A stretch of DNA of 64,000 nt from Pelagibius sp028280305 (GTDB taxonomy: Bacteria; Pseudomonadota; Alphaproteobacteria; Kiloniellales; Kiloniellaceae): NCBI RefSeq assembly GCF_965233615.1, contig NZ_OZ247495.1; one strand, 5' to 3'. Made by a program: the position numbers and the translations under genes. The notes below the pieces were generated by a model that ran no database searches, was not told the DNA's origin, and saw only the letters and a list, made by a program, of their open reading frames with translations. How positions within the stretch are numbered: position 1 is the first letter of the stretch; the number at the start of each line of letters is the position of its first letter. This document shows, piece after piece, positions 59,981 through 64,000 of the stretch.

Positions 59981-60769
59981 ATGATTGGATCTCCCTTGAT
60001 AGACTCCGAGCAGAGGCCGCAGACCTGCGCAAACATGTTTGCCGTCGCTTCCGGCAAAGGCGGGGTCGGCAAGACCTGGCTGTCTGTGACTCTGTCCCAG
60101 GCCCTGGTGCGGCAAAACAAGTCCGTCCTGCTGTTCGACGGCGATCTGGGGCTTGCCAATGTCGATATCCAGCTCGGCCTGCAGCCGGGCCGAGACCTCG
60201 GCGGGGCCCTGGCCGGCAAGTACACCCTGGCGGAAGCCGCCTGTGGTCATCCCGATGCCGGATTCGATGTAATCGCCGGACGCTCCGGCTCGGGCGGGCT
60301 CGCAAGCCTGCCAGCGCCGCGCCTGAAGGGCTTGCTGAAAGACCTCGCCGCGCTGTCGCACGACTATGACCAGGTCGTCCTCGATCTCGGCGCCGGTCTG
60401 GAGCAGACCGTCCGGCAGCTCGCGGGACTCGCCCGGACCAACCTGATCGTCGTCACCGATGAGCCGACCTCGTTGACCGACGCCTATGCCTTCATCAAGC
60501 TGGCACATCTCCAGGATCCCGGCAGCGATATTCGCGTGGTGGTGAACATGGCCGCATCGCCGGCCGAGGGCGAGCGCACCTACGCCACTCTGCTGAAGGC
60601 CTGCGAGTCGTTTTTGAAAATCTCACCCCCCCTGGCCGGAGTCGTCAGGCGCGATTCCAAGGTAAAGGACACCATCCGCCACCAAATGCCGATCCTCACC
60701 CGGCACCCGACCAGCGATGCCGCCGCCGATGTCGAAAAACTGGCCGCCCGGCTGATCCGGCGGCAGTGA
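59981..60769 (+). CDS. flhG: MinD/ParA-like ATPase FlhG
   Basis: ATPase that limits flagellar number and acts with FlhF. The ATG at 59981 gives 262 residues with deviant Walker A KGGVGKT (about 25-31), LLFDGDLGLANVDIQLGL and the expected MinD-type ending. It starts 5 bases after flhF. An upstream in-frame TTG at 59960 would overlap flhF. Confidence 0.92.
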   Translation: MIGSPLIDSEQRPQTCANMFAVASGKGGVGKTWLSVTLSQALVRQNKSVLLFDGDLGLANVDIQLGLQPGRDLGGALAGKYTLAEAACGHPDAGFDVIAGRSGSGGLASLPAPRLKGLLKDLAALSHDYDQVVLDLGAGLEQTVRQLAGLARTNLIVVTDEPTSLTDAYAFIKLAHLQDPGSDIRVVVNMAASPAEGERTYATLLKACESFLKISPPLAGVVRRDSKVKDTIRHQMPILTRHPTSDAAADVEKLAARLIRRQ

Positions 60770-60782
60770 TCGGAGTTGGCCC

Positions 60783-62630
60783 ATGCGTGACCTCTTCGCC
60801 AGCTTCACGGCAGGCACCCCAAGAACCGCCGGGGTCACGGTCACGGAAACGACCGGACGGCTGATCGATCCGGCGCCGGAAATAGCCCGGCTTGCCGCCG
60901 GCCAATATCTGCGCGGCCAGGTGATCGGACAGGATGAAGCCGGGTTGCTCATCCTTCAAATCAGACTGGCCGTCGTAAAGCTCGCTGCGGCAAGAAACCT
61001 GGCGGTCGGCAGTGAGGTGGTGCTGCAGATCCGCAGTGGGGGTCCCCAGCCTACGGTGGCGCTGCTGCCCGTAGACGGCCCTGCCCTTCCGGCCCCAGCA
61101 GGTGGCGATCCACTGCCCACAAGGGGTTTGGGGGCACTCACCCCGACGGCGCCCGGCGCACAACCAGTCGCCCCCCCGGATCCGATTTCGCGAGCGGCCT
61201 TTATCCGCGCCATCCTGCAATCGGCTCCGCCGCTGCCCTTGCTGGCCGGGCTGCCAAGTGCGGAACCGGGAACCGAGCTGCTGCTTCGCATTCTTTCCAT
61301 CGGCGCCCCCGGCCCCCAAAACCAAGGCACCGCGGCCCTTCCCAGCGGCCAAGCCGGGCCAGCGATTCCCGGGCCGGGCGGCGCTGCGGCACCCGCCATC
61401 GGAGCAGGAACCGCGGGCGGGAGCGGGATAACAGCCGGCCCGGGACAGGGCACCCCAGGCTCAACGCCCGGCGCCCTCCCCGGCGCGGGAACCCCACCCA
61501 CATCCGGGGCCGCAACGCCGCCCACCCAAGGCCCAGCGAGCAATGGCGCGGCGACGCAAACGCCGGCAGGCAGCGGCGCCGCTGTGACCACCGGCCTTCC
61601 TCCCCAGGGGCCAAGCGGCACAGCGCCGGACGCCGGCCTGCGGCTGGCGCCGCAGACGACGGTCATCAACGCGGGCCGAAGCGTCGCCGCCGCTCTTCAG
61701 GGCGTCACCGCCGAGGGCGCCTCCCGGGCCGCCGGAACCACGGCGGGCAGCGCCGCTGCCGATGGCCCGGAGGCGATGCTCGGCGACGGCAAGGCCCTGC
61801 GGCTGACCGGCCTTGTCACGGCCAGGAGCGGCAGCGGCCCGGCCATCCTTCACACAGCCATGGGCGCGATCACCTTGAAGGCACCGGTCGATCTTCCGAC
61901 CGGCGCCAGCCTGGCCCTCGAGGTGCTGGTGCCGGGCAGCGGCAAGACAGCCCTGCCGCCGATCAGCTTCGCCACCCCCTGGCCCTCTGCAGATGCCGTT
62001 GAGGAGGCCTTGCTCGGCGGCCTTCCAAGTGCCCAGGCCGAGGTTCTGCAACGCGCCCTGCCTCAGGTTGGGCCCCGCCTCAGCTCCGGCATCCTGTTTT
62101 TCCTTTCAGCCATCAACCAGGGCAGCCCTCTGGCGTGGCTGGCCGGGCCGGCCGCCGCCCTGGAGCGCGGCGAGCGTGGCGAGTTCCTGGATCGCCTCGG
62201 GCGCGAGCTGGCGGGCTTGAGCCGCAGTGTAGAGACCGCCAGCGGGGAATGGCGCCTGCTGCAACTGCCGGTCTGGAGTGACGAAGGCCTGCGTGAGCTG
62301 CGCCTGTTCCTGCGCCAGCAAGCAGGCGGTGGCGGACAGCAGGATGACGAGGCCGGCGACAAGGCAACGCGCTTCGTTCTGGAGCTGGAACTGAAGCATC
62401 ACGGAGAGCTGCAGCTCGACGGCCTCGTGCGCGCGCAGCAGTTCGATCTGATCCTGCGCAGCCGCCGGCGCCTGTCGGCGGTCATGCGCGGCGATCTCCT
62501 GGCTCTTTTCGAAGAAGCCAATGCGATCGCCGGTTATCGTGGACGGCTGGTGTTCCAGGCATCCCCCGACTGGACACAGCTTCTCGCCGCTCAGGCTGCC
62601 AAGACCGAAAACGCAACACTTCAGATTTGA
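60783..62630 (+). CDS. FliK-like hook-length-type protein of unknown role
   Basis: A 615-residue protein. An N-terminal domain (about 1-100) is followed by a Pro/Gly/Ala/Thr-rich linker (about 105-340), and a C-terminal Flg_hook-like part (about 530-600: FVLELELKHHGELQLDGLVRAQQFDLILRSRRRLSAVMRGDLLALFEEANAIAGYRGRLVFQA). The low-complexity-then-compact C-domain layout mirrors FliK, though the authentic FliK is at 45920. It begins 13 bases after flhG. Called FliK-like with moderate confidence; it may be a second ruler or a cytoplasmic relative. Confidence 0.65.
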   Translation: MRDLFASFTAGTPRTAGVTVTETTGRLIDPAPEIARLAAGQYLRGQVIGQDEAGLLILQIRLAVVKLAAARNLAVGSEVVLQIRSGGPQPTVALLPVDGPALPAPAGGDPLPTRGLGALTPTAPGAQPVAPPDPISRAAFIRAILQSAPPLPLLAGLPSAEPGTELLLRILSIGAPGPQNQGTAALPSGQAGPAIPGPGGAAAPAIGAGTAGGSGITAGPGQGTPGSTPGALPGAGTPPTSGAATPPTQGPASNGAATQTPAGSGAAVTTGLPPQGPSGTAPDAGLRLAPQTTVINAGRSVAAALQGVTAEGASRAAGTTAGSAAADGPEAMLGDGKALRLTGLVTARSGSGPAILHTAMGAITLKAPVDLPTGASLALEVLVPGSGKTALPPISFATPWPSADAVEEALLGGLPSAQAEVLQRALPQVGPRLSSGILFFLSAINQGSPLAWLAGPAAALERGERGEFLDRLGRELAGLSRSVETASGEWRLLQLPVWSDEGLRELRLFLRQQAGGGGQQDDEAGDKATRFVLELELKHHGELQLDGLVRAQQFDLILRSRRRLSAVMRGDLLALFEEANAIAGYRGRLVFQASPDWTQLLAAQAAKTENATLQI

Positions 62631-62639
62631 TTGTTGGCT

Positions 62640-62654
62640 GCTCTCACCGAGAGC
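62640..62654. terminator. Hairpin between convergent FliK-like gene and fliJ
   Basis: Perfect 6-bp stem GCTCTC/GAGAGC with a 3-base loop, in the 56-base gap between two convergent genes. No T-run. Weak evidence of a bidirectional terminator. Confidence 0.4.
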
Positions 62655-62686
62655 CGGTCAGGAAAGCCGTCTTCCCCAAAGAGTCT

Positions 62687-63118
62687 TCAGTTGCCGCCCG
62701 CTGCATGACGGCGATGGAGTTCGAGGCCGACCTCGTCCGCCACGGCCTGCTCACGCTTAGAGTGCTTCTGGGCTTCCCGGCGTTGGTGATTGCCGTGGGC
62801 AGTCTCGTACTTCTTCAGTTCCTGAAAGGCTTCCGTGATCTCGTCGCGCGCCGCGGCCACGGAGCGATCCACCTCGGCAATCGACTCCTCGATCTTTTGC
62901 CGCCGCTCAAGACTTGCCCGGATGAAAGCCGGTAGCGCAATACTGGTTACATCGGAGCGGGCAGCAACTTCCTTTTCGTGCTGAAGTTCCGCATCAAGCG
63001 TCGCGATGTTGCCGGAGAGCCGCTCTCGCAGTTGCTCAAGGGCCACCAACTTCTGGCGCTTTTCGTCCAGATTCCAGCGATGCACGCGCACCAATTGATC
63101 AAGAGCCGTCACAGCCAT
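62687..63118 (-). CDS. fliJ: Flagellar export protein FliJ
   Basis: Stalk-like coiled-coil protein of the FliI ATPase complex. The 143-residue protein is helical nearly throughout (LDQLVRVHRWNLDEKRQKLVALEQLRERLSGNIATLDAEL... and AAARDEITEAFQELKKYETAHGNHQRREAQK), the usual FliJ pattern. AGGAG precedes the ATG. It follows fliI by 19 bases. Confidence 0.92.
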   Translation of the reverse strand: MAVTALDQLVRVHRWNLDEKRQKLVALEQLRERLSGNIATLDAELQHEKEVAARSDVTSIALPAFIRASLERRQKIEESIAEVDRSVAAARDEITEAFQELKKYETAHGNHQRREAQKHSKREQAVADEVGLELHRRHAAGGN

Positions 63119-63137
63119 TTATCTCCTGAGAAACCGT

Positions 63138-64000
63138 TTACCCATTCGCTTCCAGCCCCGCCACCGGCGGTTCGGCTGGAACGTCTGACAGCTTATCCGC
63201 CGCCGCTTCTGATTGCCTTAAGTTGAGCGCCTCGGCCATGCGCCGGCGCCTCTTTTCAAAGTCTTCCGATGGTTGGCGCACCCGTAGAACGCCACTTTCA
63301 TCGGCTGACTGTTCTTCAGAATGCAACGCTTGGGCGCTTGCACCCTCTTCCGCGACCTGTCCATCGGCGACCGCTTCTGTCTCGGTTGCCGGGTCCTGTA
63401 GCGGCTGGCTCGCACCGGCATCCACCACCGGCGCGGGCAGGCCGAGCAGCTCTGCCAGGCGCTCATAACCCTCACTCAGACCGCTGCGCTCTTCCTTCCT
63501 CTGGCAGAGAAAAGCTTCGATATCCTGATAGTAATGGATCGCTTCGTCGATCGCCGGGTCGCTGCCCTGCTTGTAGGCGCCGATGCGAATCAACTCAGCC
63601 ATGTTCTCATAGGTGGACATCAGGCCCCGCGCCCGGTCTACCAGGGTGTTTTCGGTCTCGGAATTGCAGGCCGGCAAGGTCCGCGAAACGCTGCGCAGGA
63701 CGTTGATGGCGGGGTAGCGGTTGCGCTCCGCGACCGCGCGCTCCAGAACGATATGGCCGTCGAGGATGCCGCGCACGGCGTCCGCCACCGGTTCGTTATG
63801 GTCATCGCCTTCCACCAGAACCGTGAAGAGGCCGGTGATGGCGCCCTCGTCCACGCCGGGCCCGGCGCGTTCGAGCAGCCGCGGCAGTTCGGCGAACACC
63901 GAGGGAGTGTAGCCCTTGCTGGCGGGCGGCTCTCCGGCGGAGAGCCCGATCTCGCGCAGTGCCATGGCAAAGCGGGTGACGGAGTCCATCAGGCAAAGGA
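63138..64000 (-). CDS. fliI: Flagellar export ATPase FliI, partial (N-terminus beyond window edge)
   Basis: Export ATPase; only the C-terminal ~287 residues are inside the window. The frame is open at the right edge (LCLMDSVTRFAMALREIGLSAGEPPASKGYTPSVFAELPRLLERAG, the FliI/ATP-synthase-beta-type signature). After the normal end of the domain (YYQDIEAFLCQRKEERSGLSEGYERLAELLGL) there is an extra, acidic, Ala/Glu/Ser-rich tail of about 85 residues, unusual for FliI. Confidence 0.95.
   Translation of the reverse strand, partial: LCLMDSVTRFAMALREIGLSAGEPPASKGYTPSVFAELPRLLERAGPGVDEGAITGLFTVLVEGDDHNEPVADAVRGILDGHIVLERAVAERNRYPAINVLRSVSRTLPACNSETENTLVDRARGLMSTYENMAELIRIGAYKQGSDPAIDEAIHYYQDIEAFLCQRKEERSGLSEGYERLAELLGLPAPVVDAGASQPLQDPATETEAVADGQVAEEGASAQALHSEEQSADESGVLRVRQPSEDFEKRRRRMAEALNLRQSEAAADKLSDVPAEPPVAGLEANG

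Overview
This window is almost entirely one large flagellar and chemotaxis supercluster from a high-GC alphaproteobacterium. The regulatory genes point to the Caulobacter-type flagellar hierarchy: cckA, the CtrA inhibitor sciP, fliX and flbD are all present, as are a sigma-54-type promoter set and CtrA-like TTAA-N7-TTAA boxes. Gene content (DUF6468 next to fliM, a MotE-like protein, short ~280-residue flagellins starting MPVVATN, the large TPR gene behind motB) suggests a Rhodospirillales/Kiloniellales-like lineage. That placement is inference. No CRISPR array, insertion sequence, rRNA or tRNA was seen.

Layout: 1-921 partial recA (minus). 1146-3548 cckA. 3694-7136 early export/rod operon flgB-flgC-fliE-fliQ-fliR-flhB (minus). 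7299-9718 csrA, a free-standing FlhB C-domain-like gene, a small unknown gene, fliO, fliP (plus). 9928-10380 small secreted cysteine-rich protein. 10412-19534 (minus) fliL-fliM-DUF6468-motE-like, then cheY-cheZ-motB-like-motB-giant TPR protein. 19830-23180 flgF-flgG-flgA-flgH (plus). 23275-24256 dksA and fliX (minus). 24514-29929 flgI-flgJ-flgN-flgK-flgL-fliW (plus). 30031-35122 TPR-glycosyltransferase, fliS, fliD, flaG-like (minus). 35225-44641 nine tandem flagellin genes (minus). 45410-49800 second fliS, fliK, flgD, flgE (plus). 49956-50306 sciP. 50609-62630 fliF-fliG-fliH-fliN-motA-flbD-flhA-flhF-flhG and a FliK-like gene (plus). 62687-64000 fliJ and partial fliI (minus).

How it fits together (inference from known families plus sites seen here): CckA feeds the CtrA pathway. 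CtrA-like boxes lie before flgB, the fliOP operon, cheY, fliL, fliX, sciP and fliF (early genes). FliX/FlbD then act on sigma-54 promoters found before flgF, flgI, four flagellin transcription units and the second fliS. Palindromes of the form CGGCAA-N3-TTGCCG, candidate FlbD sites, occur near several of these promoters.

The most striking feature is the flagellin array. Seven type-A genes (MPVVATN start) and two type-B genes (MPTVTTN start) are present. Each type-A gene, even inside polycistronic runs, has its own ~80-nt leader. The leader holds two hairpins at near-constant spacing, followed by an AAGGA Shine-Dalgarno. The stems change by compensation, while an AGGA/GGA motif stays in the loop in six of seven. 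csrA and fliW are both in the window, so this looks like a repeated CsrA/FliW-controlled leader; that is a testable inference. The array also shows long identical blocks that indicate recent gene conversion or duplication.
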